The position numbers and the translations under genes were made by a program. A stretch of DNA of 64,000 nucleotides from Streptosporangiaceae bacterium (GTDB lineage: Bacteria; Actinomycetota; Actinomycetes; Streptosporangiales; Streptosporangiaceae). The stretch is from positions 1-64,000 of the forward strand of contig JAFARZ010000361.1 in NCBI GenBank assembly GCA_019245115.1, in the 5' to 3' direction. Each line of letters opens with the position of its first letter. Position 1 is the first letter of the stretch. This document shows, piece by piece, positions 27,777-36,156 of this stretch. Below the pieces are notes generated by a model. The model was given only the letters and a program-made list of their open reading frames with translations, made no database searches and was not told the DNA's origin.

Positions 27777-29774
27777 GTGCCACATCTCAATCGGCACCTG
27801 CGCGCTGCCATGCTGGCAGCGGCAGGATCCGTCCTCGTCGCTGGGGTGGTGACAGGCACCGCCACGGCCCAGCCAGGCTCGCGGGTACCAATCGCGGGCA
27901 CCCACCCGGCGTGGGCCATCAAATCCGCGCACGTGTCCGCGCTGGCGACGGGAAACGTGACCGCGAACGTCTATCTCGCCGGACAGGATCAATCCGGGCT
28001 GGCCGCCTACGCGACCGCCGTGTCCACTCCTGGCAACGCGCTGTATGGCCATTACCTCAGTGCCGCGCAGGTCGCCGCGCGGTACGGGCCCACGCAGGCG
28101 CAGGTCAGCGCCGTGGAGAGCTGGCTGACCGGCTCCGGGCTGCGGGTCACCAAGGTGGCGGCCGGCATCGGCGGTTACGTCCAGGTACAAGGTTCCCTCC
28201 AGCAGGCTTCAGCGGCGTTCGGCGTGACGTTCGGCATGTTCCGCGGGCCGGACAAGCGATCCGACCGGGCGCCGCAGCAGGCCGCGAGCGTGCCCGCCGC
28301 CATCGCGAGCGACGTGTCGAGCGTGAGCGGCCTTGACACGGCCACCCACAACATGAAGCCCGCGGACACGCTTCCGCCTCCTGGGCCGAACTACTGGGTC
28401 GCTCCCCCGTGCTCGCAGTACTACGGCCAGATTCTGGCGCTCAAGGACCCGTCGGCCTACGGCAAGCGTCAGCCGTACAACAACTGCGGTTACACGCCCC
28501 GCCAGATTCGCGGCGCCTACCATGTCGGCCAGTCCGGCATGACCGGCAAGGGCCAGACCGTCGCGATCGTCGACGCGTATGCCTCCCCGACCATGCTGAG
28601 CGACGCCAACCAGTACGCCAAGGTCACCGGCGACCAGCCGTTCCGCACCGGCCAGTACACCCAGGATCTGGCCAGCACGTTCACTCTCACCGCCCCGAAC
28701 GAGTGCGACGCGGCGGGGTGGTACGGCGAGGAGACGCTCGACGTCGAGTCGGTGCACGGCCAGGCGCCGGACGCCAACGTCACCTACGTCGGCGCGGCAA
28801 GCTGCACCGACAGCGACCTGCTCGCCGCGCTGGCGCTGATCGTGGACAACCACCTGGCCAGCATCGTGAGCAACTCGTGGGGTGAGCCGTTCGACACCGC
28901 CACGCTGACCAGCACCTTCGACCAGGTCTTCCAAGCCGGTGCGGCCGAAGGCATCGGGTTCTTCTTCTCCTCCGGCGACAACGGCTACGAGAGCCCGGAT
29001 GAGGATCCTGGTTCGGACACCATCCAGACCACATTCCCCGACTCCAGCCCGTTCGTCACCTCGGTCGGCGGCACCAGCCTGGCCATCGGCCCGGCCGCCA
29101 ACTACGAGTTCGAGACCTCGTGGGGCACGCTGATCGACAAGCTGTCGCCCAACGGTGCGTCGTGGTCGGAGACCCCGCCCGGCTCGTATCCGGCTGACTA
29201 CGACGGCTCCGGTGGCGGCGGCGTGAGCACGTTCTACACCCAGCCGTCCTACCAGGCCGGCGTGGTGCCGAACAGCCTCGCCCTCTCGCTGCCCAACGGC
29301 GCCACCGCCACGCAGCCGATGCGTGTCGTGCCCGACGTCGCGGCGCTGGCCGACCCCAGCACCGGCTTCCTCATCGGCCAGACCGACCTGCAGCCGGACG
29401 GCACGACCCTCGCGTTCTCGCTCAGCAGGATCGGCGGGACCAGCCTGGCCTGCCCGACCTTCGCTGGCATTGAGGCAGACGCACAGCAGGCCGCCGGGCA
29501 CACCCTCGGCTTCGCCAACCCGGCCATCTACCAGCGGTACGGCACGTCCGCCTACAACGACGTGACCGACCACCCGCGCGGCCCGGGCTTCCTCGCCGAG
29601 GTTCGCAACAACTACACCGATCCGTTCACCAAGACCGGCCCGATCGTCACGTTCCTGCGTACGCTCGGCATCAACGGTGAGGGCGCGGCCGCCCTGCCGG
29701 CCGTCAAGGGCTACGACGATGCCACCGGCGTCGGCTCGCCCGACTTCTACATCCAGTCCTTCCGGAGTCACTGA
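27777..29774 (+). CDS. Secreted S53 sedolisin (pro-kumamolisin-type) protease
   Basis: 665-residue secreted acid serine protease. A signal peptide is followed by a pro-domain (about 45-180) with HYLSAAQVAARYGPT, the usual pro-kumamolisin signature. The catalytic domain has E318 and D322 (EETLD), oxyanion D401 (SSGDNG) and nucleophile S556 (GGTSLACPTFAG). The pro-domain is normally cleaved at low pH to activate. GTG 27777 is fixed by AAGGGAG at 27763-27769, 7 nt upstream. It is a single-gene unit ending at a strong terminator. Unlike the sedolisin at 16051 it has its pro-domain and no lectin domains. Confidence 0.95.
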   Translation: MPHLNRHLRAAMLAAAGSVLVAGVVTGTATAQPGSRVPIAGTHPAWAIKSAHVSALATGNVTANVYLAGQDQSGLAAYATAVSTPGNALYGHYLSAAQVAARYGPTQAQVSAVESWLTGSGLRVTKVAAGIGGYVQVQGSLQQASAAFGVTFGMFRGPDKRSDRAPQQAASVPAAIASDVSSVSGLDTATHNMKPADTLPPPGPNYWVAPPCSQYYGQILALKDPSAYGKRQPYNNCGYTPRQIRGAYHVGQSGMTGKGQTVAIVDAYASPTMLSDANQYAKVTGDQPFRTGQYTQDLASTFTLTAPNECDAAGWYGEETLDVESVHGQAPDANVTYVGAASCTDSDLLAALALIVDNHLASIVSNSWGEPFDTATLTSTFDQVFQAGAAEGIGFFFSSGDNGYESPDEDPGSDTIQTTFPDSSPFVTSVGGTSLAIGPAANYEFETSWGTLIDKLSPNGASWSETPPGSYPADYDGSGGGGVSTFYTQPSYQAGVVPNSLALSLPNGATATQPMRVVPDVAALADPSTGFLIGQTDLQPDGTTLAFSLSRIGGTSLACPTFAGIEADAQQAAGHTLGFANPAIYQRYGTSAYNDVTDHPRGPGFLAEVRNNYTDPFTKTGPIVTFLRTLGINGEGAAALPAVKGYDDATGVGSPDFYIQSFRSH

Positions 29775-29820
29775 CCGACCGTTAGGCGGGCCGGTCCAGC
29801 ACCGTCCCAGTTAACAGCAG

Positions 29821-29856
29821 ACCGGCCCCCGGGGTTACAGCCCCGGGGCCGGTTTT
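29821..29856 (+). terminator. Rho-independent terminator of the sedolisin gene
   Basis: Left arm ACCGGCCCCCGGGG pairs with CCCCGGGGCCGGT with one bulged C, a TTACAG loop, and TTTT directly after. It is one of few sites here with a U tract. It starts 47 nt after the stop codon. Confidence 0.9.
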
Positions 29857-30033
29857 CGTTCCCAGCGCTATCCGCGCAAATCCCATAAGCGATACGCGGA
29901 ACGGCCGACAACGGCACATACAGCCCGATCCGGCTCCGATGAGCCGTAAAGTTACCGGCATTGGACGCGGATGGGCGCAGAGCGCAGAGCGAGACGGAGC
30001 ACGGACGCGGGCTTGCGGAATGCGGAACCCGAG

Positions 30034-30175
30034 GTGCGGAATGTGGGACGCGGGTGCGGAACGTGGACGCGGGTGCGGAGCGTCGGACGCAGAGTGCGAA
30101 ACGTGGGACGCGGGTGCGGAACGTCGGACGCAGGGTGCGAAACGTGGGACGCGGGTGCGGAACGTCGGACGCAGG
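30034..30175. repeat. Intergenic 19-21-bp tandem repeat array
   Basis: Seven imperfect units beginning GTGCGGAA or GTGCGAAA and ending GACGCGG or GACGCAGG. Two variants alternate at the end, so a ~41-bp higher-order unit has been duplicated. It lies in the 1.26-kb gap between the sedolisin and the PfkB kinase. Units are not a fixed multiple of three and open frames through them are low-complexity, so it is called noncoding. Confidence 0.9.
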
Positions 30176-30442
30176 GTGCGGGCTTGGGCTTGGGCAAGAG
30201 CTGAACCGGTGGTTTATTCACCAAGCATCACGGGCCATTGCCAGCGGCCAGCCTGGCGCTGGCGTGGGGCCCAGGCGTCCAGTGGGACTGGCGGTTCACA
30301 TGATGCATCCTGCCGCATTGCCGACACGGATCGATTGCGCAATTGACAAGCTCTAGCCTGCTCGAGTGCGCAATTGACACGCTGAGATCGAACGCTCATC
30401 CGAAATCATGTCGCTGACGCTTTCTGATAGGTCCCCGAACCG

Positions 30443-30580
30443 CACCATTCGTCACGAAGCGGACACGGAACCGTGGAGCTTTGGAGCCTCGCGGAGAGAA
30501 AGGCGCCGGTTTCCGGCGCCCAACCTTCCATCAGACCCCAATCCTCCACGGCATCCGCCTGCCAAATCATGAAATGTCGG
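30443..30580. repeat. Dispersed hairpin element, copy 1
   Basis: Begins CACCATTCGTC and ends CAAATCATGAAATGTCGG, with a central perfect hairpin GGCGCCGG-TTT-CCGGCGCC at 30502-30520. The same ordered blocks occur at 50709-50858 in the same orientation. No coding potential is seen. Possible roles are a MITE-like element, a REP-like element or a conserved structured RNA. Confidence 0.75.
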
Positions 30581-30584
30581 ATAT

Positions 30585-30990
30585 GGGCAGGCCGGAGCGG
30601 ACAGGGAGCCGCGGAAGCGGGGGGAACGGAGAGCCGGGGCGGACGGGGAAGCCGGGGCCGACGGGGAAGCGGGGCCGACGGGGAAGCGGGGCAGACGGAG
30701 AAGCGGGGCAGACGGAGAAGCGGGGCCGACGGGGAAGCGGGGCAGACGGGGAAGCGGGGCAGACGGGGAAGTCCGGGGCCGATGGGAAAGCCGAGGAAGT
30801 CTGGGGCGGACGGGGAAGCCGGAGCGGGGGGAACAGAGAGCCGGGGCCGAGGGGAAGCTGGGGCCGGTGGGGAAGCTGAGGAAGCCGGGGAAGGACGGGG
30901 AAGCCGGAGCGGACGGGAAGGCGGGGCCGTGGGGAAGCCGGGGAAGGACGGGGAGCCGGGAACGGTGGGGAGTTTGGGGTGTGGGCCGTT
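30585..30990. repeat. Purine-rich 17-bp tandem repeat tract
   Basis: The plus strand is almost all purine. The core (about 30642-30780) has about seven 17-bp units such as GACGGGGAAGCGGGGCA; flanks are degenerate versions. Because 17 is not a multiple of three, the repeats read through all frames, which explains long low-complexity ORFs here on both strands. Runs of GGGG could form G-quadruplexes or R-loops. It lies just beyond the 3' end of the PfkB kinase gene. Confidence 0.9.
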
Positions 30991-31034
30991 TCCACTGTGG
31001 GCGGGGGACTTGGTTCAGTGGAGGAAGCGGGTCG

Positions 31035-32015
31035 TTAATAGGTTGAAAGGTTTGAGGTTATATCGGCGGCAGCGGCGTCGCCGTAGGCAGCAGCGAAGCG
31101 GTCGCACAACGTTCCGGCCTTGAGCTGATACTCCTGAGTGCCTATGGTCTCGAGGACATGCACGGCCATCATGTTGCCGAGCTGGGCGGCGCGCTCAAAC
31201 GGCAGGCCCCACGCCACCGCCGCGAGGAAACCGGAGCGGAACCCGTCACCGGCACCGGTGGGCTCGGCGAGGACGGCGTCGGGCACGGCGCCAACCTCGA
31301 TAGGCGCCTCGCCGGCCCGTTCGACCCGGACCCCGGCTGAGCCGAGCGTGGTCACCCGAACATCGACGTGATCCAGCACGTCGGCAGGCGTCCAGCCGGA
31401 CTTCTGCTCGAGTAGCGCGGCTTCGTATTCGTTGGTGAACAGGTATGCGCTGCCGTCCACCAGCTCACGTACCTGGGGACCGTCGAACCGGGCGAGTTGC
31501 CAAGCCGGGTCGGCGGCGAATGGGATACCGAGCGCCCGGCACTGCGCCGTGAAGCTCAGCACCGCGTCGGGACTGGTGGGACCGATAAGGACGAGGTCGA
31601 ACGGCCCGTGCGCGTCCGCCAGGGGGCCCAGCTCGATTCCGACGTCCTCGGTCATCGCGCCCGCGTAGAACGAGCCGATCTGGTCACCCGCCTGGTCGGT
31701 AGTCGCGGTGAACCGCGCCGTGTGGTGCACTTCGGATTCCCGCACCCCGCCGGTATCCACGCCATGCTCGTTCAGCCAGGCGCGGTATTCGGCGAAATCG
31801 GGGCCGACGCTGCCAATCAGGAGCGGGCGCAGGCCAAGGCAACCCAGGCCGAACGTGATGTTGGCCGCCGTCCCGCCGCGTCTTATCTCCAGATCCTCGA
31901 CAAGAAACGACAAGGCAACCTTGTCCAGCTTGCTCGCGACCAGCTGCTCATGGAACCGGCCAGGGAATTTCATCAGGTGATCGGTAGCGATCGACCCGGT
32001 AACGGCGATACGCAC
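31035..32015 (-). CDS. PfkB-family carbohydrate/nucleoside kinase, adenosine-kinase-like
   Basis: 326 residues of the ribokinase/PfkB fold. The N-terminal signature GGTAANITFGLGCLG and the C-terminal signature with catalytic Asp (PTGAGDGFRSGF) are both present. Mycobacterial adenosine kinase (adoK) is the nearest family I recognise, and in M. tuberculosis adoK also lies near ctaC and a HesB/ErpA gene, as here. It would phosphorylate adenosine (purine salvage) or a sugar; the exact substrate is inferred. ATG 32015; a short gap separates it from erpA upstream, so co-transcription is possible. Confidence 0.82.
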   Translation of the reverse strand: MRIAVTGSIATDHLMKFPGRFHEQLVASKLDKVALSFLVEDLEIRRGGTAANITFGLGCLGLRPLLIGSVGPDFAEYRAWLNEHGVDTGGVRESEVHHTARFTATTDQAGDQIGSFYAGAMTEDVGIELGPLADAHGPFDLVLIGPTSPDAVLSFTAQCRALGIPFAADPAWQLARFDGPQVRELVDGSAYLFTNEYEAALLEQKSGWTPADVLDHVDVRVTTLGSAGVRVERAGEAPIEVGAVPDAVLAEPTGAGDGFRSGFLAAVAWGLPFERAAQLGNMMAVHVLETIGTQEYQLKAGTLCDRFAAAYGDAAAADITSNLSTY

Positions 32016-32046
32016 CTCAGCAGCCTACTGGACTGCGCTAGATCAA

Positions 32047-32397
32047 TCAGTGAAAAGAGTCGCCGCAGGCGCAGGAACCAGTCGCGTTCGGGTTGTCGAT
32101 CGTGAAGCCCTGCTTCTCGATGGTGTCCACGAAATCGATGGTGGCACCCATCAGGTACGGTGCGCTCATCTTGTCAGTTACCACCTGAACGCCGCCGAAT
32201 TCGCTGACAATGTCGCCGTCGATCTGGCGCTCGTCAAAGTACAGCTGATAGCGCAAGCCAGAACAGCCGCCCGGCTGTACCGCGATCCGCAGCCGCAAAT
32301 CGTCGCGGCCCTCCTGGGCGAGCAGGGTGCTCACCTTGGTGGCGGCACCCTCGGTGAGGACGATGCCCTGCGCGGTCTCCTGCTGCTGAACAGTCAC
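32047..32397 (-). CDS. erpA: HesB/ErpA-type iron-sulfur cluster insertion protein
   Basis: 116 residues. The A-type carrier signature is complete: Cys in QPGGCSGLRYQLYFD and the C-terminal pair in GSCACGDSF. It passes Fe-S clusters from the SUF scaffold to apoenzymes. GTG 32397 (VTVQQQETAQG) is chosen because AAGGAG lies 8 nt upstream; the frame opens back to 32523 without support. The kinase gene follows 31 nt downstream on the same strand. Confidence 0.92.
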   Translation of the reverse strand: MTVQQQETAQGIVLTEGAATKVSTLLAQEGRDDLRLRIAVQPGGCSGLRYQLYFDERQIDGDIVSEFGGVQVVTDKMSAPYLMGATIDFVDTIEKQGFTIDNPNATGSCACGDSFH

Positions 32398-32468
32398 AGT
32401 GTCTGCTCCTTGGTCTCGGTCTGCTGCGCCGTCGTCTGCATCTAACAGTATGCGCTCGGCGGGCATTC

Positions 32469-33050
32469 CTACATCCCTGGTGCTCCCCACACCGGGAACC
32501 ACCGGCTGAGATCCGATTCCCACTTCAGGTCATCCCCGATCACGCCCTTGACCTCAAGCTCCAGGGCGTTGTCCCGGCGCTCGCCGGGCAGCGGGGCGAA
32601 CGGATAGAAGGTGCCCCGCTTGTACAGGTAGATCAGGGCCAGCCGACGTTCCTGGTCGTCCCGGAACGCGACCAGGGTGCACAGCAACTGCGGGCCGAAC
32701 CCGTTGTCCACCAGCGAGGAGTTCACCGCGTGCAGGTCGGTGACCAGTGCCTCCAGCTCGTCGGACATGCGCGAGCTGACCAGCCAGGTGAACCCGTAGG
32801 AATCCTTGGACACCTCGACCGGCAGGCCACCCTCGGCGCTGGAGCTGGCGTTGAGGAGATCACGTACATCCTTCTCCACGTCGGAGAAGGAGCGGCCCTC
32901 GACCGCGCGGAAGCACACCGAGCCGGAACCGGTCGGCTTGAAATTGGTTCCGGCCTCGAGTGTGATAGCCGCCGAAGGCAGCGCGAACAGGTCATCGAGC
33001 TTCGGCTGCACCGGCTTGGTGCGGCCCAGCAGCGTGTCGAGAAAGCCCAC
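32469..33050 (-). CDS. pspAB: PspA-associated protein PspAB
   Basis: 193-residue cytoplasmic protein (MGFLDTLLGRTKPVQPKLDDLF) recognised as PspAB, which accompanies pspA, pspAA and htpX in actinomycetes. The body resembles a YbjN-like fold (SGSVCFRAVEGRSF, YGFTWLVSSRM). It probably works with PspA in sensing or repairing membrane damage; no catalytic site is visible. It follows htpX by 23 nt on the same strand, consistent with one operon. Confidence 0.88.
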   Translation of the reverse strand: MGFLDTLLGRTKPVQPKLDDLFALPSAAITLEAGTNFKPTGSGSVCFRAVEGRSFSDVEKDVRDLLNASSSAEGGLPVEVSKDSYGFTWLVSSRMSDELEALVTDLHAVNSSLVDNGFGPQLLCTLVAFRDDQERRLALIYLYKRGTFYPFAPLPGERRDNALELEVKGVIGDDLKWESDLSRWFPVWGAPGM

Positions 33051-33073
33051 GGCCGGTTTCCTTACCTCTTTCC

Positions 33074-34027
33074 CTACCTCGCCTGGCTCAGCTGGCGCTG
33101 GACCTTGTCCAGCTCGGCGAGCCGGCGCTCGAGGCTCGGGTGAGTGGAGAAGATCTTCGACAGGCTCGCCCCGGCGTTCAGGTTCATCGCGGGCGCGAAG
33201 AAGAACGCGTTCAGCCCTTCCGCCGCTCGCAGGTCCCGGGTCGGGATCCTGGACATGTCCCCGCTGACCTTGATCAGAGCGCTCTTGAGCGCGCTGGGCT
33301 GTCCGGTGAGCAGCGCGCCGCTGCGGTCGGCGGCCAGCTCGCGATACCGGGACAGCAACCTGATCAGCAGGAAGCTGACCGCGTAGACGACGATGCTCAC
33401 CGCCATGATCGCGAACAGCATCAGCGCGGCATTCTGGTCGTTGTTGTTCCGGCGGCCGCCGCCAAACAGCTCGGAGTAGAACGCCATCCGCATCAGCAGG
33501 GCCGCGACGATGGCCAGGAACGACGCGATCGTCATCACCTGGACGTCCTTGTGCGCCACGTGCGACATCTCGTGGGCGAGGACGCCCTCAAGCTCTTCGT
33601 GGTTCAGCCTGCGCATCAGGCCGGTGGTCGCGCAGATCACGGCATGGTCGGCGTTCCGGCCCGTGGCGAACGCGTTCGGCATGTCCGTGTCGGCGATCGC
33701 CACCCTGGGTTTCGGCATGTCGGCCAGCGCGCAGATCCGGTCCACGATGGCGTGCAGGTCGCGGGCCATCGGACCGTCGTTCGGGCTGACCTCCCGGGCG
33801 CCGGCGGTCGCCAGCGCGATCTTGTCCGAGAAGAACAGCGACCCGATCATGAAGCCACCGCCGAGGACGATCGCGAACAGCGCGATGACAGCCGTAGACC
33901 CATGGGTCGCCGCGCCGATGCCGATGATCGCGGCGATGAAAGCGACAAAAACCAGCCCGAGCAGGAAGATCGTCGCGGTCATCCGCGTCGTCAGCCCCCG
34001 GTCAGGCGCATACCTTGTACGCGCCAT
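33074..34027 (-). CDS. htpX: M48 membrane zinc metalloprotease HtpX
   Basis: 317 residues with four hydrophobic segments. The zinc site HEMSHVAHKD carries HExxH, and the third ligand Glu is in YRELAADRSGALLT. HtpX degrades misfolded membrane proteins in envelope stress. ATG 34027 (MARTRYAPDRGLTTRM); the N-terminal pair of helices begins soon after. It lies between pspAA and pspAB, supporting a joint membrane-stress role. Confidence 0.95.
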   Translation of the reverse strand: MARTRYAPDRGLTTRMTATIFLLGLVFVAFIAAIIGIGAATHGSTAVIALFAIVLGGGFMIGSLFFSDKIALATAGAREVSPNDGPMARDLHAIVDRICALADMPKPRVAIADTDMPNAFATGRNADHAVICATTGLMRRLNHEELEGVLAHEMSHVAHKDVQVMTIASFLAIVAALLMRMAFYSELFGGGRRNNNDQNAALMLFAIMAVSIVVYAVSFLLIRLLSRYRELAADRSGALLTGQPSALKSALIKVSGDMSRIPTRDLRAAEGLNAFFFAPAMNLNAGASLSKIFSTHPSLERRLAELDKVQRQLSQAR

Positions 34028-34195
34028 GGCGCCACCTCCGTCCGGCCCCGCCTGGTTCTGGGGGCCTTAATACCAGCGTATCTGGCTGCAATGTATCCGA
34101 TGGACGCTGTAAGTAAGCTGAAAGCTCGCTGCAGACCTTGTTAGCTTCGTTAGCTTCCTGAACGTGGATTCTTCCTCGGCCCCCGGGTCAGCCGG

Positions 34196-34236
34196 GGCTC
34201 GTCAGCCTTGTCAGCCTCGTCAGCCTCGTCAGCCTG
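34196..34236. repeat. 9-bp tandem repeats across the pspAA stop codon
   Basis: Near-exact copies of GTCAGCCTC at 34201-34236, with a degenerate copy upstream. The unit contains TCA, the complement of the pspAA TGA stop (34229-34231). Since 9 is a multiple of three, the stop is repeated in frame at 34220, 34211 and 34202. Confidence 0.85.
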
Positions 34237-34528
34237 GGATGAGGCCGTCGTCGCTGAGCAGGTCGTCGCTGAGCAGTTTGCGTACCTCGGCCATGCTCGA
34301 ACCCTCGGCCGGGAGGATCAGCTCCGACGGCTCGAGGACGTCCGGAGGAACCGCCCCGCCCTTGGCGCGGACCTCGGCCAGCAGCCCGTGCAGCGCCGCG
34401 GAGAACGCGGGCTCATCGCCACGCTCCACGGCGGCCTCGAGTTCGGCATCCAAACGGTTGAGGTCGCCGGCAGCTTCGTCGTCGACCCTGAACTGACCCT
34501 CGCCGAGAATGCGCACGATCATGCTCAC
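34229..34528 (-). CDS. pspAA: PspA-associated protein PspAA
   Basis: 99 residues (SMIVRILGEGQFRVDDEAAGDLN), the small partner that follows pspA in actinomycetes. It is acidic with a predicted coiled or helical middle (NRLDAELEAAVERG). GTG 34528 is chosen: AGAGGA is upstream and the start overlaps the pspA stop by 4 nt; ATG 34522 is two codons later. It ends within a 9-bp repeat that repeats the stop codon. Likely modulates PspA; mechanism not visible. Confidence 0.9.
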   Translation of the reverse strand: MSMIVRILGEGQFRVDDEAAGDLNRLDAELEAAVERGDEPAFSAALHGLLAEVRAKGGAVPPDVLEPSELILPAEGSSMAEVRKLLSDDLLSDDGLIPG

Positions 34529-35373
34529 GCACCGTCCTCTGGCAGGCCAGCCGACTGGGTCGGAGCCTGGGCCTGGTTCTGCGTCTGGCCGCTCTGGGCG
34601 TTCGGCGCCTGGCTAGCGGCCTGGCTGCCGTTCCGGGCGCCGTTCTGGCCGCCTTCGAGCTGCTTCGGCGCGGTGTTCTCGATCTCGCCGCGGAGCCGGC
34701 TCAGCTCCTGCTCGACGTCGCTGGTAGCGCTCATCTGGTCGAGCTCGGCCTGGATGTCGTCGCGGCGGCCGCCGATGGCGTCGTCCAGGGCGCCCGATGC
34801 CAGAAGTTCGTCGATCGCGCCGGCCCGGGCCTGCATCTGCGCGGTCTTGTCCTCGGCCCGCTGGATGGCCATGCCGACGTCGCCCATCTCCTCGGAGATG
34901 CCGGAGAAGGCCTCGTTGATCCGGGTCTGCGCCTCGGCCGCGGTGTAGGTGGCCTTGATGGTTTCCTTCCTGGTCCGGAAGGCGTCCACCTTGGCCTGGA
35001 GCCGCTGCGACGCGACCGTCAGCTTCTCTTCCTCGCCCTGCAGCTGGGCATACTGCGCCTGCAGGTCGGTGAGCTGAGACTGCGCCGACGACCGGCGCCC
35101 GAGGGCTTCGCGGGCCAGGTCCTCGCGGCCCATCGACAGCGCCTTGCGCGCCTGGTCCTCGAGCTTGTTCGACGACTGCTGCAGCTGATTCATCTGCAGC
35201 TCGACGCGCTTACGCGAGGTGGCGACGTCGGCGACTCCCCGTCGGACCTTGGTCAGCATCTCGAGCTGTCGCTGATATGAATAGTCCAGGGTCTCGCGCG
35301 GATCTTCCATCCGGTCCAGGGCCTTGTTCGCCTTGGCCTTGAAGACCAGCGAGACTCGCTTCATCACGCCCAT
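34525..35373 (-). CDS. pspA: PspA/IM30 (ESCRT-III-like) membrane-stress protein
   Basis: 282 residues, mostly alpha-helical coiled coil with the PspA start MKRVSLVFKAKANKALDRMEDP. PspA assembles into rods or rings on damaged inner membrane and stabilises it. The last ~60 residues are a Gln/Asn/Ala-rich flexible tail not found in E. coli PspA. ATG 35373 (MGVMKR) is chosen; AGGGGAC lies about 10 nt upstream. It overlaps pspAA by 4 nt and heads pspA-pspAA-htpX-pspAB. No PspF-type sigma-54 activator is nearby. Confidence 0.93.
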   Translation of the reverse strand: MGVMKRVSLVFKAKANKALDRMEDPRETLDYSYQRQLEMLTKVRRGVADVATSRKRVELQMNQLQQSSNKLEDQARKALSMGREDLAREALGRRSSAQSQLTDLQAQYAQLQGEEEKLTVASQRLQAKVDAFRTRKETIKATYTAAEAQTRINEAFSGISEEMGDVGMAIQRAEDKTAQMQARAGAIDELLASGALDDAIGGRRDDIQAELDQMSATSDVEQELSRLRGEIENTAPKQLEGGQNGARNGSQAASQAPNAQSGQTQNQAQAPTQSAGLPEDGA

Positions 35374-35532
35374 ACGTGCGGCCGTCCCCTTCTGGCAAGT
35401 ACGACTAGTCGCAATCCACCCTACGCGGTCCCCAGCACGCCGGCTACCACGTCCCAATGCGCCCCGCAAGTCTCGGTATACCCGCCTGAGCAAGTGACGA
35501 TCACCTGCACCCCCGCCGATATGCTTAGGGCC

Positions 35533-36156
35533 GTGTTCCGACGCCGAAGCGCCGGGGCGCCGGACGGCACGGCCCAGGAATCCCCGGGCGCGCAGAGCCC
35601 GGACAGCCCGGCATCAGATAAGAGAGATCGGCCCGCGGCCGAGTCCGCCAAGGGCCGTCCCACGCCCAAGCGGAGCGAGGCCGAACGCGGGCGCTACCAG
35701 CCGATCGGCAGCTCCCGGCGACCAGCCGGACCGCGCACGGCCGCCGACAAGGCCCGTGATCGCACCGACCGGTCCCGCAAGTACGACGCGATGAAGCGCG
35801 GCGAGGATTGGGCGCTCAATCCCCGGGACAAGGGCCCGGCCAGGAAGCTGACCCGCGACTACGTGGATTCCCGCCGCCGGATCAGCGAGTACTACATGTA
35901 CATCCTGGTGATCCTGGTGGCCGCGCTGTTCGCTGGTAAGGCACTGCAGAGCTATCTGTCCCCCCTCATCCTCGTGCTGATCTTGATCATGGCGGTCGAG
36001 GGATCGTTCGTCCGGCGCGGGTTGCGTAAGCTCATGGCCGAGCGGCTGCCGGGAGAGTCCACGCGGGGCCTGACCTCATACGCGGTCATGCGGATGATCC
36101 AGCTCCGCAGGTTCCGGATGCCATCCCCACAAGTGAAGCCGGGAGACAAGATCTGA
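35533..36156 (+). CDS. DUF3043 membrane protein
   Basis: 207 residues. The N-terminus is basic and hydrophilic with GRPTPKRSEAERGRYQPI and NPRDKGPARKLTRDYVDSRR, hallmarks of the actinobacterial DUF3043 family; two hydrophobic helices (about 125-165) follow, then a basic tail. Function is unknown in the family. GTG 35533 (VFRRRS) matches relatives; ATG 35521 is an alternative. It is divergent from pspA, and its TGA overlaps the ATG of the aldo/keto reductase by 1 nt. Confidence 0.85.
   Translation: MFRRRSAGAPDGTAQESPGAQSPDSPASDKRDRPAAESAKGRPTPKRSEAERGRYQPIGSSRRPAGPRTAADKARDRTDRSRKYDAMKRGEDWALNPRDKGPARKLTRDYVDSRRRISEYYMYILVILVAALFAGKALQSYLSPLILVLILIMAVEGSFVRRGLRKLMAERLPGESTRGLTSYAVMRMIQLRRFRMPSPQVKPGDKI

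Noticed and set aside
27716-28336. 206-residue plus-strand ORF overlapping the start of the sedolisin
   Set aside because: Out-of-frame shadow; the GTG 27777 frame has signal peptide, pro-domain and an exact ribosome-binding site.
28209-29771. 520-residue antisense ORF opposite the sedolisin at 27777
   Set aside because: High-GC codon structure of the sedolisin leaves the antisense frame open; no recognised motif.
30034-30175. Possible CRISPR array
   Set aside because: Units are contiguous without unique spacers and no cas genes are present.
29939-30356. Three overlapping plus-strand ORFs and one minus-strand ORF between the sedolisin and kinase genes
   Set aside because: They are translations of the 20-bp tandem repeat in different frames, with no domain, no ribosome-binding site and low complexity.
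30473-31123. Gly/Arg-rich 216-residue ORF, plus shadows on both strands
   Set aside because: It arises from the 17-bp purine repeat, which has no stop codons in any frame; composition is unlike real proteins here.
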